A stretch of 51,885 bases of DNA from Pseudomonas sp. AKS31 (GTDB lineage Bacteria > Pseudomonadota > Gammaproteobacteria > Pseudomonadales > Pseudomonadaceae). The stretch is taken from assembly GCF_023634765.1 (NCBI RefSeq), contig NZ_JAMLFX010000012.1:87954-139838 (forward strand), read 5' to 3'. Of this stretch, positions 29,191-37,555 are shown piece by piece (position 1 is the first letter of the stretch; every line of letters begins with the position of its first letter). The notes under the pieces are model-generated. The model had not been told where the DNA came from. It saw only the letters and a list, made by a program, of their open reading frames with translations, and ran no database searches. The translations under genes were made by a program, and so were the position numbers.

Positions 29191-30150
29191 TCAGGCCGCT
29201 TCAGCCACTGGCAGACCGAGCAGACGCGAGACATGATCCGGCTCCGTCTCGCGCCGCAGTACGGTAAACAGCTCGGTCGCCTCGGGATAATTGCGCGTCA
29301 GCATGGCCAACCATTGCTTCAAACGGCCCGGCGACTGACGTGCAGTCATCTGCGCTTTGGCTTGCAGCCAGAAGTCCTGAATCAGCGGCATCAGCTCGGC
29401 CCAGGTCATCTCGACCACCTCTTCACCGGCGCGGGCGGCAGCGATTTGTTTGGCCAGATCCGGGCGCGAGACCAGGCCGCGACCGAGCATGATGTCTTCT
29501 ACGCCACTGATTTCGCGGCAACGCCGCCAGTCTTCGACGCTCCAGATATCGCCGTTGGCGAACACCGGGACTTTGACCACGTCTTGTACACGCGGAATCC
29601 ACTCCCAATGCGCCGGCGGTTTGTAGCCGTCCATTTTGGTTCGCGCATGAACCACGATGTGCTCGGCGCCGCCTTCGGCCAACGCCGTGGCGCAGACCAG
29701 CGAGCCGTCCGGGCTGTCGAAGCCCAGGCGCATTTTTGCGGTCACGGGAATATGTGCCGGCACAGCGCGACGGACATGCTCAACGATCTGGTTGAGCAGC
29801 TCCGGCTCCTTGAGCAGCACCGCGCCGCCACGGGATTTGTTGACGGTCTTGGCCGGGCAGCCGAAGTTGAGGTCGATCACCTCAGAACCGAGTTCGCAGG
29901 CCAGTGCAGCGTTCTCCGCCAGGCACACAGGATCAGAACCGAGCAATTGCACGCGCAATGGCACACCGGAGGCCGTGCGGGCACCGTTGAGCAGCTCCGG
30001 GCCGAACTTGTGGAAATAGGCCGGCGTGAGTAACTGGTCATTCACCCGAATGAATTCGGTCACGCACCAGTCGATGCCACCAACGCGGGTCAGCACGTCG
30101 CGGAGAATGTCGTCAACCAACCCCTCCATGGGCGCCAGAGCAATTTGCAT
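29191..30150 (-). CDS. dusC: tRNA-dihydrouridine(16) synthase
   Basis: A 319-residue FMN enzyme that reduces uridine to dihydrouridine in tRNA D-loops. It starts directly with MQIALAPMEGLVDDILR. The catalytic Cys is in NFGCPAKTVNKSRGGA (about residue 98). KMRLGFDSPDG and VFANGDIWS, which bind FMN and phosphate, are intact. The DusC subfamily (U16) is suggested by the DWCVTEFIRV start and the length. It is monocistronic and flanked by a REP pair upstream. Confidence 0.92.
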   Translation of the reverse strand: MQIALAPMEGLVDDILRDVLTRVGGIDWCVTEFIRVNDQLLTPAYFHKFGPELLNGARTASGVPLRVQLLGSDPVCLAENAALACELGSEVIDLNFGCPAKTVNKSRGGAVLLKEPELLNQIVEHVRRAVPAHIPVTAKMRLGFDSPDGSLVCATALAEGGAEHIVVHARTKMDGYKPPAHWEWIPRVQDVVKVPVFANGDIWSVEDWRRCREISGVEDIMLGRGLVSRPDLAKQIAAARAGEEVVEMTWAELMPLIQDFWLQAKAQMTARQSPGRLKQWLAMLTRNYPEATELFTVLRRETEPDHVSRLLGLPVAEAA

Positions 30151-30215
30151 GGGAAAACACTACTTGAAGAAAAACGTGCGGCAGTTTACTGGATATCGCA
30201 CAAATCCGCAGATCC

Positions 30216-30325
30216 CTTGTAGGAGCTGCCGAAGGCTGCGATCTTTTGATCTTGATCTTGATCTTGATCTTGATCTGCAAACAGCAAAATCAAAAGATCG
30301 CAGCCTTCGGCAGCTCCTACAGGGA
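30216..30325. repeat. REP pair, AGGAGCTGCCGAAGGCTGCGATC type, with a hexamer array in the loop
   Basis: Inverted copies of TGTAGGAGCTGCCGAAGGCT face each other between dusC and the thioesterase. The loop contains a tandem hexamer GATCTT, four perfect copies plus a partial one at 30248-30277, which extends the GATCTTTTGAT edge of the REP. Confidence 0.88.
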
Positions 30326-30330
30326 TCGGG

Positions 30331-30768
30331 TCAGGCTAGTGCCAGGATCGCCGGTCCGTAGCCCTCGACGAACTCGACCGGCATGCGCTTTGGCTTGCCC
30401 GTGGACAGCTCGATACAGACAAAAGTTGTCTGCGCGCGCAACAGCGTGGCGTTGTCGCTCGGGCGCTTGAGCTGGAAATGCCGGGTCATTTTCAGGCGCT
30501 GATCCCAATCGACGATCCAGGTCGCCAATTGCAGTTCGTCGCCTTCATAAGCCGCAGCCAGATAATCGATCTCATGACGGACCACCGCCATCGCCCGATC
30601 CAGTCGCCGATACTCGACCAGATCCAGCCCCAGACGCTGCGAATGGCGCCAGGCGCAGCGCTCGAGCCAGGTCACGTACACTGCGTTGTTCGCGTGGCCC
30701 AGCCCGTCGATGTCCTCGGCGCCTACTTGCAGATCAATGGTAAACGGCGTTGCCCGATCCCAGCCCAT
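30331..30768 (-). CDS. Hotdog-fold acyl-CoA thioesterase (YbgC/4HBT family)
   Basis: A 145-residue single hotdog domain. The active-site motif is DIDGLGHANNAVYVTWLE near residues 20-37, with the catalytic Asp in the DxxGHxNN pattern. Such proteins hydrolyse acyl- or aryl-CoA thioesters; the chain specificity is unknown. ATG at 30768 has AGGAG 8 bases upstream and gives a family-typical length. The frame extends further upstream but into the alpha/beta hydrolase gene. It probably forms a unit with that hydrolase, 46 bases upstream on the same strand. Confidence 0.88.
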   Translation of the reverse strand: MGWDRATPFTIDLQVGAEDIDGLGHANNAVYVTWLERCAWRHSQRLGLDLVEYRRLDRAMAVVRHEIDYLAAAYEGDELQLATWIVDWDQRLKMTRHFQLKRPSDNATLLRAQTTFVCIELSTGKPKRMPVEFVEGYGPAILALA

Positions 30769-30814
30769 GCCCCACTCCTGGTCAATGTATTCCACCGGGG
30801 CAGTGTAACGGAGC

Positions 30815-31648
30815 TCAAGCCGATTGGCGCGCCTGAAGGCTACGACCGGCCAGCAGTGATAACACGCCATCAATCACCCGAGGGTCGGCCAGCACACGCT
30901 GATGACCACCGCCTTCGAGGCGCAACAGACGACTGTCGAACCAGGCTTCGTGGATCAGTTGCGACTCTTTGACCGAGACGAAATTGTCGTCCTCGGCGTG
31001 CACGATCAGGCCGGGCATATCCAGTTGATAGTGGGCAACATCGAGCGTGGCAGCACGCATACCGACGTCTTGTTCGACCTGGCGGATGAAGGCTGAACGG
31101 GCCCGGGGCGGCATGCCAACGTAGCGGGCAAAACCGCGCAGTACACCGAGGATTCGAGCAGGTGCGGCAATGCTCACGAGGGTTTCGGTACGCAAGCCCA
31201 GTTGCACGGCGAGCATGGCGCTGGCGCCGCCCATGGAGTGACCGATCACCGCTTGCAATGGCGGCAACTCGGCAGCGGCTTCGAGCATTGCCCGAGCGAA
31301 CAACACGACATTGGCTTCACGCCCCGGCGAACGACCGTGAGCCGGACCATCCAACGCGACGACGGTATACCCGGCATCGACCAGCGCAGTGATCAGCGCG
31401 GCGAACTGGGTTGGCCGCCCTTCCCAGCCGTGCATCAGCAGCACTGTCGGGCCTTGGCCCCAGCGCAGCGCCGAGAGGCCAAAGCGCAAAGTGATGCGTT
31501 CGGAACTGGCCAGCAGCGGCAGCTCCCAATCACGAAGTGGCAGCGAACGTGGCGTCATGAATGCCAGACGCATTTTGCTCGCCACGCGTTTCGGTGCAAT
31601 CCAGCCCAAGGTGCCATTAACGCCACGAATCCACTTCAACGTGTTCAT
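30815..31648 (-). CDS. Alpha/beta-fold hydrolase
   Basis: A 277-residue serine hydrolase. The oxyanion region is LLMHGWEGRPTQ, the nucleophile elbow GHSMGG is at about 138-143, the acid is probably in VHAEDDNFV, and the catalytic His is in GGHQRVL. There is no signal peptide, so it is cytosolic. It lies between a TetR gene and the thioesterase, all on one strand. The substrate cannot be inferred, but an acyl or small ester compound would fit the neighbours. Confidence 0.87.
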   Translation of the reverse strand: MNTLKWIRGVNGTLGWIAPKRVASKMRLAFMTPRSLPLRDWELPLLASSERITLRFGLSALRWGQGPTVLLMHGWEGRPTQFAALITALVDAGYTVVALDGPAHGRSPGREANVVLFARAMLEAAAELPPLQAVIGHSMGGASAMLAVQLGLRTETLVSIAAPARILGVLRGFARYVGMPPRARSAFIRQVEQDVGMRAATLDVAHYQLDMPGLIVHAEDDNFVSVKESQLIHEAWFDSRLLRLEGGGHQRVLADPRVIDGVLSLLAGRSLQARQSA

Positions 31649-31678
31649 CGCTCTCTCCTCAGGCGTATTGCCTTCAGG

Positions 31679-32218
31679 TCAACGCACTGCCGACTTGGCC
31701 GCGCGCAGCAATCGATCGGATAAATCTCCCGGGCCCAGAGCCCTTGCGAGCGCCAGACCACCCACCATCAAGGCCACATCGGCCAAGGCTTTGTCGGTGT
31801 CCTCGGGGCTGGACGCCAACTGCGCAATCATCAATTCCAGGTGTTCGTTCAGCGCGACGCGGAACGACTCCGGCAAACGCCCTAACTCGCCGATGGACGC
31901 TGGAATCGGGCACGCCGCATCGCTGGAATCACGATGTTTGCGCGACAGGTAGAACGCAGCGACCAAGGCGCGACGCTCTTCACCGGTCAGATCGGCATCC
32001 ATGTCGGCAATCAGGTCGCGGCGGCGGCCGAGCAGTTGCTTGAACGCTTCGAGCATCATCGCGTCCTTGCTTTCGAAGTGCGCATAGAAACCGCCGACGG
32101 TCAGGCCGGCTGCGCCCATCACTTCGCCCACGCTGGGGTCGGCCGGGCCACGCTGAATCAGTGCGGCGCTGGCAGCCTTGAGGATGCGTTCGCGGGTTTG
32201 GGCTTTTTTATCGTTCAT
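31679..32218 (-). CDS. TetR-family repressor
   Basis: 179 residues. The N-terminal helix-turn-helix is at about 8-55, with VGEVMGAAGLTVGGFYAHFESKDAM; the C-terminal TetR_C-like ligand domain is all-helical. A GGAGGCAACG site precedes the ATG. A 10-bp inverted repeat lies 25 bases upstream and is the likely autoregulatory operator. The hydrolase and thioesterase that follow in the same direction are plausible targets. Confidence 0.9.
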   Translation of the reverse strand: MNDKKAQTRERILKAASAALIQRGPADPSVGEVMGAAGLTVGGFYAHFESKDAMMLEAFKQLLGRRRDLIADMDADLTGEERRALVAAFYLSRKHRDSSDAACPIPASIGELGRLPESFRVALNEHLELMIAQLASSPEDTDKALADVALMVGGLALARALGPGDLSDRLLRAAKSAVR

Positions 32219-32242
32219 CGTTGCCTCCGAATATTACGACTG

Positions 32243-32267
32243 GAATATTATTCGCATAATAATATTC
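32243..32267. promoter_or_regulatory. TetR operator candidate
   Basis: GAATATTATT and AATAATATTC form a perfect 10-bp inverted repeat around the 5-base centre CGCAT, just upstream of the TetR gene in an AT-rich stretch that contrasts with its surroundings. Confidence 0.7.
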
Positions 32268-32342
32268 TGCAAGTCAAGGATATGACCGCTGGTCTGAAGC
32301 ACAGTGTAAGGAAAAAGGGGATTTGGCCAAACGCCAGACAAA

Positions 32343-32376
32343 CAAAAGGGCCATTCAATAATTGAATGACCCTTAT
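32343..32376 (-). terminator. Terminator of the Ala-Glu tRNA operon
   Basis: The minus strand has AAGGGTCATTCAA-TTA-TTGAATGGCCCTT followed by TTTG, a 13-bp stem with one mismatch, located 25 bases past the last tRNA-Glu. Confidence 0.8.
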
Positions 32377-32400
32377 AAAATCCCGCAGAGCGGGTAATCG

Positions 32401-32476
32401 TGGCGTCCCCTAGGGGACTCGAACCCCTGTTACCGCCGTGAAAGGGCGGTGTCCTAGGCCACTAGACGAAGGGGAC
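32401..32476 (-). tRNA. tRNA-Glu (anticodon TTC), copy 1
   Basis: A 76-base cloverleaf on the minus strand with encoded CCA. The anticodon loop CTTTCAC gives TTC. It has the same mature sequence as the copy at 32684 and is last in the transcript Ala-Glu-Ala-Glu. Confidence 0.97.
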
Positions 32477-32554
32477 ACAAACCTTCTATACAACTGATCA
32501 GCGCTGAGAACTGATCGATTCAAGGCCGGTGTGGCCAGACCTTGAACTGTAAAT
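32477..32554 (-). repeat. Structured tRNA spacer, copy 1
   Basis: This 78-base spacer between tRNA-Ala and tRNA-Glu resembles the 79-base spacer at 32760-32838. It keeps two hairpins: GATCAG/CTGATC (32496-32516) and TTCAAGG/CCTTGAA (32519-32546). Stem bases differ between the copies but pairing is kept. Confidence 0.7.
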
Positions 32555-32630
32555 TGGTGGAGCTAAGCGGGATCGAACCGCTGACCTCCTGCATGCCATG
32601 CAGGCGCTCTCCCAGCTGAGCTATAGCCCC
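32555..32630 (-). tRNA. tRNA-Ala (anticodon GGC), copy 1
   Basis: A 76-base cloverleaf with encoded CCA. The loop ATGGCAT, closed by CCTGC/GCAGG, gives GGC. The T-stem is AGCGG/CCGCT. It differs from copy 2 by paired changes in both the anticodon stem and the T-stem. Confidence 0.97.
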
Positions 32631-32683
32631 GGATTTTTCGCCTCTCGGCGGAGTGACATCTTGCAACATCACTTCTGTAAAAC

Positions 32684-32759
32684 TGGCGTCCCCTAGGGGA
32701 CTCGAACCCCTGTTACCGCCGTGAAAGGGCGGTGTCCTAGGCCACTAGACGAAGGGGAC
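32684..32759 (-). tRNA. tRNA-Glu (anticodon TTC), copy 2
   Basis: A 76-base cloverleaf with encoded CCA, matching copy 1 in mature sequence. It is second in the tRNA transcript. Confidence 0.97.
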
Positions 32760-32838
32760 GCAAACCCTTCTATACAACTGATCAACGCTGAGTGTTGATC
32801 GCTTCGGAGCCGGTGTGGCCAGGCTTCGAAGTGTAAAT
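32760..32838 (-). repeat. Structured tRNA spacer, copy 2
   Basis: Second copy of the Ala-Glu spacer. Its hairpins are GATCAAC/GTTGATC (32780-32800) and TTCGGAGC/GCTTCGAA, with one G-U pair (32803-32829). The core CCGGTGTGGCCAG is unchanged from copy 1. Confidence 0.7.
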
Positions 32839-32914
<76 letters not shown>

Positions 32915-32947
32915 TCATCGTTGATGTCATCGCTGAGGACGGGGCGA

Positions 32948-32976
32948 ATCTTAAGGGCGTATCGAAAGCCTGTCAA
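32948..32976 (-). promoter_or_regulatory. Strong sigma70 promoter of the tRNA operon
   Basis: On the minus strand TTGACA (32971-32976), a 17-base spacer and TAAGAT (32948-32953) are followed by a GC-rich discriminator CGCCCCG, typical of stringently controlled stable RNA promoters. Confidence 0.85.
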
Positions 32977-33068
32977 ACTTATTTTTGAAAAATTTCAAAA
33001 TTTTTCGTCGGCATAACAATCACTTACCGCCCTCCCCCCGTAAATTCGGGAGAAGCGCCGAAGGCACG

Positions 33069-33102
33069 ATCAAAAGATCGCAGCCTTCGGCAGCTCCTGC
33101 AC
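33069..33102. repeat. Solitary REP, AGCCTTCGGCAGCTCC type
   Basis: A single GATCAAAAGATCGCAGCCTT-type copy lies just downstream of gltX without an inverted partner. Confidence 0.75.
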
Positions 33103-33116
33103 AAAGCCGCAAGCGC

Positions 33117-34598
33117 TTAGGCGATAGCGCCCAGCAGCTTTTCCCACTCTTTGTTTTCTTTCTTCGACACGCCACCCAGCAGGTCAATCGCCTGCCGCAG
33201 ACGATAACGGGTCAGATCCGGGCCAAGGATTTCCATGGCATCGAGCACCGAGACGGAACTCGCCTGACCGGTGATCGCAGCAAACATCAGCGGCATCGCA
33301 TCGCGCAGTTTCAACTCCAGCGATTCGACCACGGCCTGAATCGTCGCGGTGATGTTGTCCTTCTCCCACTGACGCAGGCTTTCCAGCTTCCACAGGATCA
33401 ACTGCATCAACTGGCGAACCTGATCGCCCGAAAGCTTTTTCGATTCAAACAGCTTGGCATCCGGATTGACGCCGCCGGCGAAGAAGAACCCGCCCAGCGG
33501 GGCAACCTGGCTGAAGGTTTCCACGCGGCCCTGAACGTGCGGCGCGATCTTCATCATGTATTCCGAGTTGAATGCCCACTTCTGCACGCGCGCGGCGAAT
33601 TCTTCCACCGGCAGATCACGTAGCCACTGGCCGTTGAGCCACGACAGCTTCTCGATGTCGAAGATCGGCCCGCCGAGGGACACACGCTTGAGGTCGAAGT
33701 TGTCGACCATTTCCTGCAACGAGAACTTCTCGCGCTCGTCCGGCATCGACCAGCCCATGCGCCCGAGATAGTTGAGCATCGCTTCCGGCATGAAACCCAT
33801 GCGCTCGTAGAACGTCACCGAGGTCGGGTTCTTGCGCTTGGACAGCTTGCTCTTGTCCGGGTTACGCAGCAGCGGCATGTAGCACAGCTCGGGTTGTTCC
33901 CAGCCGAAGTACTCGTAAAGCAGGATCAGTTTCGGTGCCGATGGCAGCCACTCTTCGCCACGCAGCACGTGGGTGATGCCCATCAGGTGATCGTCGACCA
34001 CGTTGGCGAGGAAGTACGTCGGCAGGCCATCGGTCTTCATCAGCACTTGCATGTCCATGCGATCCCACGGGATCTCGACATCGCCACGGAGCATGTCCGG
34101 CACCACACAAACGCCTTCGCTAGGCACTTTCATGCGGATCACGTGGGGTTCGCCGGCAGCCAGACGGGCCGCGACTTCTTCCTTCGACAGCAGCAGTGCG
34201 CGGCCATCGTAACGCGGGGTTTCGCCGCGAGCCATTTGCTCGGCGCGCATCTGATCCAGTTCTTCAGCGGTGCAGAAGCATGGGAACGCGTGGCCCATGT
34301 CGACCAGTTGCTGGCAGTACTTCTGATAGATGTCACCACGCTCGCTCTGGCGATACGGGCCGTGCGGGCCGCCGACGTCCGGGCCTTCGCTCCAGTCGAT
34401 CCCCAGCCAGCGCAGGGCGTCGAAGATCTGCTGTTCGGACTCGCGGGTCGAACGCAACTGGTCAGTGTCTTCGATGCGCAGGATGAACTCACCGCCATGC
34501 TGCTTGGCAAAGCAGTAGTTGAACAATGCGATGTAAGCGGTACCTACGTGGGGATCCCCGGTAGGCGATGGCGCGATGCGAGTGCGGACGGTGGTCAT
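33117..34598 (-). CDS. gltX: Glutamyl-tRNA synthetase
   Basis: A 493-residue class I synthetase that charges tRNA-Glu. The HIGH-type motif is in APSPTGDPHVGTAYIA and the KMSKS-type loop is KSKLSKRK. The start MTTVRTRIAPSPTG is the family standard; an upstream Met would add 11 residues. It is near two tRNA-Glu genes on the same strand but separated from them by the tRNA promoter. Confidence 0.98.
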   Translation of the reverse strand: MTTVRTRIAPSPTGDPHVGTAYIALFNYCFAKQHGGEFILRIEDTDQLRSTRESEQQIFDALRWLGIDWSEGPDVGGPHGPYRQSERGDIYQKYCQQLVDMGHAFPCFCTAEELDQMRAEQMARGETPRYDGRALLLSKEEVAARLAAGEPHVIRMKVPSEGVCVVPDMLRGDVEIPWDRMDMQVLMKTDGLPTYFLANVVDDHLMGITHVLRGEEWLPSAPKLILLYEYFGWEQPELCYMPLLRNPDKSKLSKRKNPTSVTFYERMGFMPEAMLNYLGRMGWSMPDEREKFSLQEMVDNFDLKRVSLGGPIFDIEKLSWLNGQWLRDLPVEEFAARVQKWAFNSEYMMKIAPHVQGRVETFSQVAPLGGFFFAGGVNPDAKLFESKKLSGDQVRQLMQLILWKLESLRQWEKDNITATIQAVVESLELKLRDAMPLMFAAITGQASSVSVLDAMEILGPDLTRYRLRQAIDLLGGVSKKENKEWEKLLGAIA

Positions 34599-34826
34599 GG
34601 CATGTCTCGAAAAGAATGAAAAGCAAAACAATCAAGCGGCGAATGGTAACAGGCGACACCCGCCCCGCTCCAGCGGGCAGGGCATTTAAGCCAAGTTTGC
34701 CTCTGGAACGCCCGTAAGCCGCGGTGAATGGGCAAATATCAGCAGATGGCATTTACCGTTTATCGGCTGTATGCCAGATTCGCCTGCTGATAACTTTACT
34801 TACAATTCCTCGACTACAGTTTGCCC

Positions 34827-35876
34827 ATGCCTGCCCAACTCAAGCGTCGCCTGTTGATTTTCCTGCTGCTCGTCCTGCTGATCGCCGGGGGCTTTTTCGC
34901 CCATTGGTTTTTCAAGGGACGCTTTTATGAAAGCACCGACAACGCTTATGTCCAGGGCGAAATCACCCGTGTGTCGAGCCAATTGAGCGCGCGCATCGAT
35001 GAAGTGCTGGTGCAAGACAATCAGCACGTGGAAAAAGGCCAGCTACTGGTGCGCCTCGAACCGAATGATTTCCGTCTGGCCATCGACCGCGCCAACGCCG
35101 CCCTCGCCACTCGCGAAGCAGAACGCCTGCAAGCGCAAAGCAAATTGACTCAACAAGCCAGCCTGATTGCTTCCAGCGACGCACAAGTGGCAACCACCCA
35201 AGCAACGCTCGGGCGCTCGCAGATGGATTTGTCGCGTGCCGAAACCCTGCGCAAGCCCGGTTACGTTTCCGAAGAACGCGTGACCACCCTCTCCGCTGAC
35301 GCTCATATCGCCCGTTCGCAAGTGGCCAAGGCGCAGGCCGATGCGCAAGGTCAGCGTCAGCAGGTCAACGCCCTGAACGCAGAAATCAAACGCCTCGACG
35401 CACAGATCGCCAACGCCCGCGCCGATCTGGCGCAAGCCGAACTCAACCTGACCCGCAGCGAAATCCACGCGCCAATCAGTGGTCTGGTCGGCCAGCGCGC
35501 CGCCCGTAACGGCCAAGTGGTGCAGGCTGGCGCTTACCTGCTGTCGATCGTCCCGGACGAAGATATCTGGGTGCAGGCCAACTTCAAGGAAACCCAGATC
35601 GGCCGCATGCAACCCGGGCAGAAAGCCGAGCTGACCTTCGATGCCTATGGCGACACGCCGATCGAAGCGCGGGTCGACAGCCTGTTCGCCGCGTCCGGCG
35701 CGCAATTCAGCCTGCTGCCGCCGGACAATGCCACCGGCAACTTCACCAAAGTCGTGCAACGGATTCCGGTGAAACTGACCTTCAAGGCCGACAACCCGCT
35801 GCACGGCAAGATCCGCCCGGGCATGTCCGTCACTGCCAAAGTGAACATCAAAGACGCCCCGGACAATGGCCGGTGA
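34827..35876 (+). CDS. EmrA-like membrane-fusion (HlyD) periplasmic adaptor
   Basis: 349 residues. An N-terminal membrane anchor (about 7-28) precedes a split lipoyl domain (YVQGEITRVSSQLSARI and HAPISGLVGQRAARNG). A long coiled coil rich in Ala/Gln (about 90-200) and a beta-barrel domain follow. It bridges the inner-membrane pump to an outer-membrane channel. The ATG at 34827 is preferred over the TTG two codons upstream. It overlaps the DHA2 transporter by 11 bases, so adaptor and pump are made together. No outer-membrane factor is encoded beside it. Confidence 0.93.
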   Translation: MPAQLKRRLLIFLLLVLLIAGGFFAHWFFKGRFYESTDNAYVQGEITRVSSQLSARIDEVLVQDNQHVEKGQLLVRLEPNDFRLAIDRANAALATREAERLQAQSKLTQQASLIASSDAQVATTQATLGRSQMDLSRAETLRKPGYVSEERVTTLSADAHIARSQVAKAQADAQGQRQQVNALNAEIKRLDAQIANARADLAQAELNLTRSEIHAPISGLVGQRAARNGQVVQAGAYLLSIVPDEDIWVQANFKETQIGRMQPGQKAELTFDAYGDTPIEARVDSLFAASGAQFSLLPPDNATGNFTKVVQRIPVKLTFKADNPLHGKIRPGMSVTAKVNIKDAPDNGR

Positions 35877-37416
35877 TTCGCTGATCCGCCCGGTCGGCGA
35901 ACCGACCCGGCGCGATTGGATTGCGGTGATGAGCGTGATGCTCGGCGCCTTTATGGCCGTGCTCGACATTCAGATCACCAACTCGTCACTGAAAGATATT
36001 CAGGGTGCACTGTCGGCGACGCTGGAAGAAGGCTCGTGGATTTCCACCTCGTATCTGGTCGCGGAAATCATCATGATTCCGCTGACCGCGTGGCTGGTGC
36101 AACTGCTGTCGGCACGACGGCTGGCGGTGTGGGTGTCGCTGGGCTTTCTGGTTTCATCGCTGCTGTGCTCGATGGCCTGGAGCCTGGAGAGCATGATCGT
36201 CTTCCGCGCCATGCAGGGTTTTACCGGCGGCGCGCTGATCCCGCTGGCGTTCACCCTGACCTTGATCAAACTCCCCGAACACCACCGCGCCAAAGGCATG
36301 GCGATGTTTGCCATGACCGCGACCTTCGCCCCATCCATCGGCCCGACGCTGGGCGGCTGGCTCACGGAAAACTGGGGTTGGGAATACATCTTCTACATCA
36401 ACATTCCGCCGGGCCTGATCATGATTGCCGGCCTGATGTACGGGCTGGAGAAGAAAGAAGCGCACTGGGAACTGCTGAAAAGCACCGATTACACCGGCAT
36501 CCTCACGCTCGGGATCGGCCTCGGGTGCTTGCAGGTGTTTCTTGAAGAAGGCCATCGCAAGGACTGGCTGGAATCGAGCCTGATCGTGACCTTGGGCAGC
36601 ATTGCGCTGGTAAGTTTGATCACCTTTGTAATCGTGCAGATTTCCAAACCGAATCCACTGATCAACCTCGGCATCCTGCGTAATCGCAACTTTGGCTTGT
36701 CGAGCATTTCCAGCCTCGGCATGGGTGTCGGGTTGTACGGTTCGATCTATCTATTGCCGCTGTACCTGGCGCAGATCCAGAACTACAACGCCCTGCAGAT
36801 CGGCGAAGTGATCATGTGGATGGGCGTGCCGCAGTTGTTCCTGATTCCGCTGGTGCCGAAGCTGATGAAGTTTGTTTCGCCGAAATGGCTGTGCACGATC
36901 GGCTTTGGATTGTTCGGGCTGGCGAGTTTTTCTTCGGGGGTGCTCAACCCGGATTTCGCCGGGCCGCAGTTCAATCAGATCCAGATCATCCGCGCACTGG
37001 GGCAGCCGTTGATCATGGTGACCATTTCGTTGATCGCCACGGCGTACATCCTGCCGCAGGACGCGGGGTCGGCGTCGAGTCTGTTCAATATCCTGCGTAA
37101 CCTCGGGGGTGCGATCGGGATTGCTTTGCTGGCAACGCTGCTGGATGCGCGCACCAAGACTTACTTCGATTATTTGCGTGAGGCGGTGGTGCCGACCAAT
37201 CCGCAGGTGGCCGAGCGTTTGGCGTCGATGACCGATCGGTTTGGCAACGATACGGCGGCGCTGGGCAAGTTGAGCGAAATCGTCCACCAGCAGGCGGCGA
37301 TCATGGCTTACAACGATGCGTTTCACTTTGTCGGGATTGCGCTGGGGATCAGTATGTTGGCCGTCTTGTTGACCAAGAAATTGCCACAAGGATTGAAGGC
37401 TGGGGAATCCCACTGA
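35866..37416 (+). CDS. EmrB/QacA-type MFS multidrug efflux transporter (DHA2, 14 TM)
   Basis: A 516-residue proton-driven major facilitator with about 14 hydrophobic segments. It has the DHA2 signatures LDIQITNSSLKDIQG in TM1 and GPTLGGWLTENWGWEYIFYINIP around TM5. It works with the upstream adaptor as a tripartite exporter; the substrate is unknown. A REP pair follows the stop. Confidence 0.94.
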   Translation: MAGDSLIRPVGEPTRRDWIAVMSVMLGAFMAVLDIQITNSSLKDIQGALSATLEEGSWISTSYLVAEIIMIPLTAWLVQLLSARRLAVWVSLGFLVSSLLCSMAWSLESMIVFRAMQGFTGGALIPLAFTLTLIKLPEHHRAKGMAMFAMTATFAPSIGPTLGGWLTENWGWEYIFYINIPPGLIMIAGLMYGLEKKEAHWELLKSTDYTGILTLGIGLGCLQVFLEEGHRKDWLESSLIVTLGSIALVSLITFVIVQISKPNPLINLGILRNRNFGLSSISSLGMGVGLYGSIYLLPLYLAQIQNYNALQIGEVIMWMGVPQLFLIPLVPKLMKFVSPKWLCTIGFGLFGLASFSSGVLNPDFAGPQFNQIQIIRALGQPLIMVTISLIATAYILPQDAGSASSLFNILRNLGGAIGIALLATLLDARTKTYFDYLREAVVPTNPQVAERLASMTDRFGNDTAALGKLSEIVHQQAAIMAYNDAFHFVGIALGISMLAVLLTKKLPQGLKAGESH

Positions 37417-37435
37417 TATTTGCTGTGCCTAGTCT

Positions 37436-37538
37436 GGCCCCATCGCTGGCAAGCCAGCTCCCACAGGTTTCTTTGGTGTTCACAAATTTCGTGTACGCCA
37501 TCAATCCTTGTGGGAGCTGGCTTGCCAGCGATGGGGCC
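37436..37538. repeat. REP pair, GAGCTGGCTTGCCAGCGATG type
   Basis: Inverted copies of GGCCCCATCGCTGGCAAGCC lie between the convergent MFS and uvrB genes. It is the same class as at 13.4 kb. Confidence 0.88.
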
Positions 37539-37555
37539 CGACCAGGCAACATCAA

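Noticed and set aside
30240..30361. Short frame encoding alternating Leu/Asp from the GATCTT array
   Set aside because: It lies wholly in the REP loop and arm, with no ribosome site.
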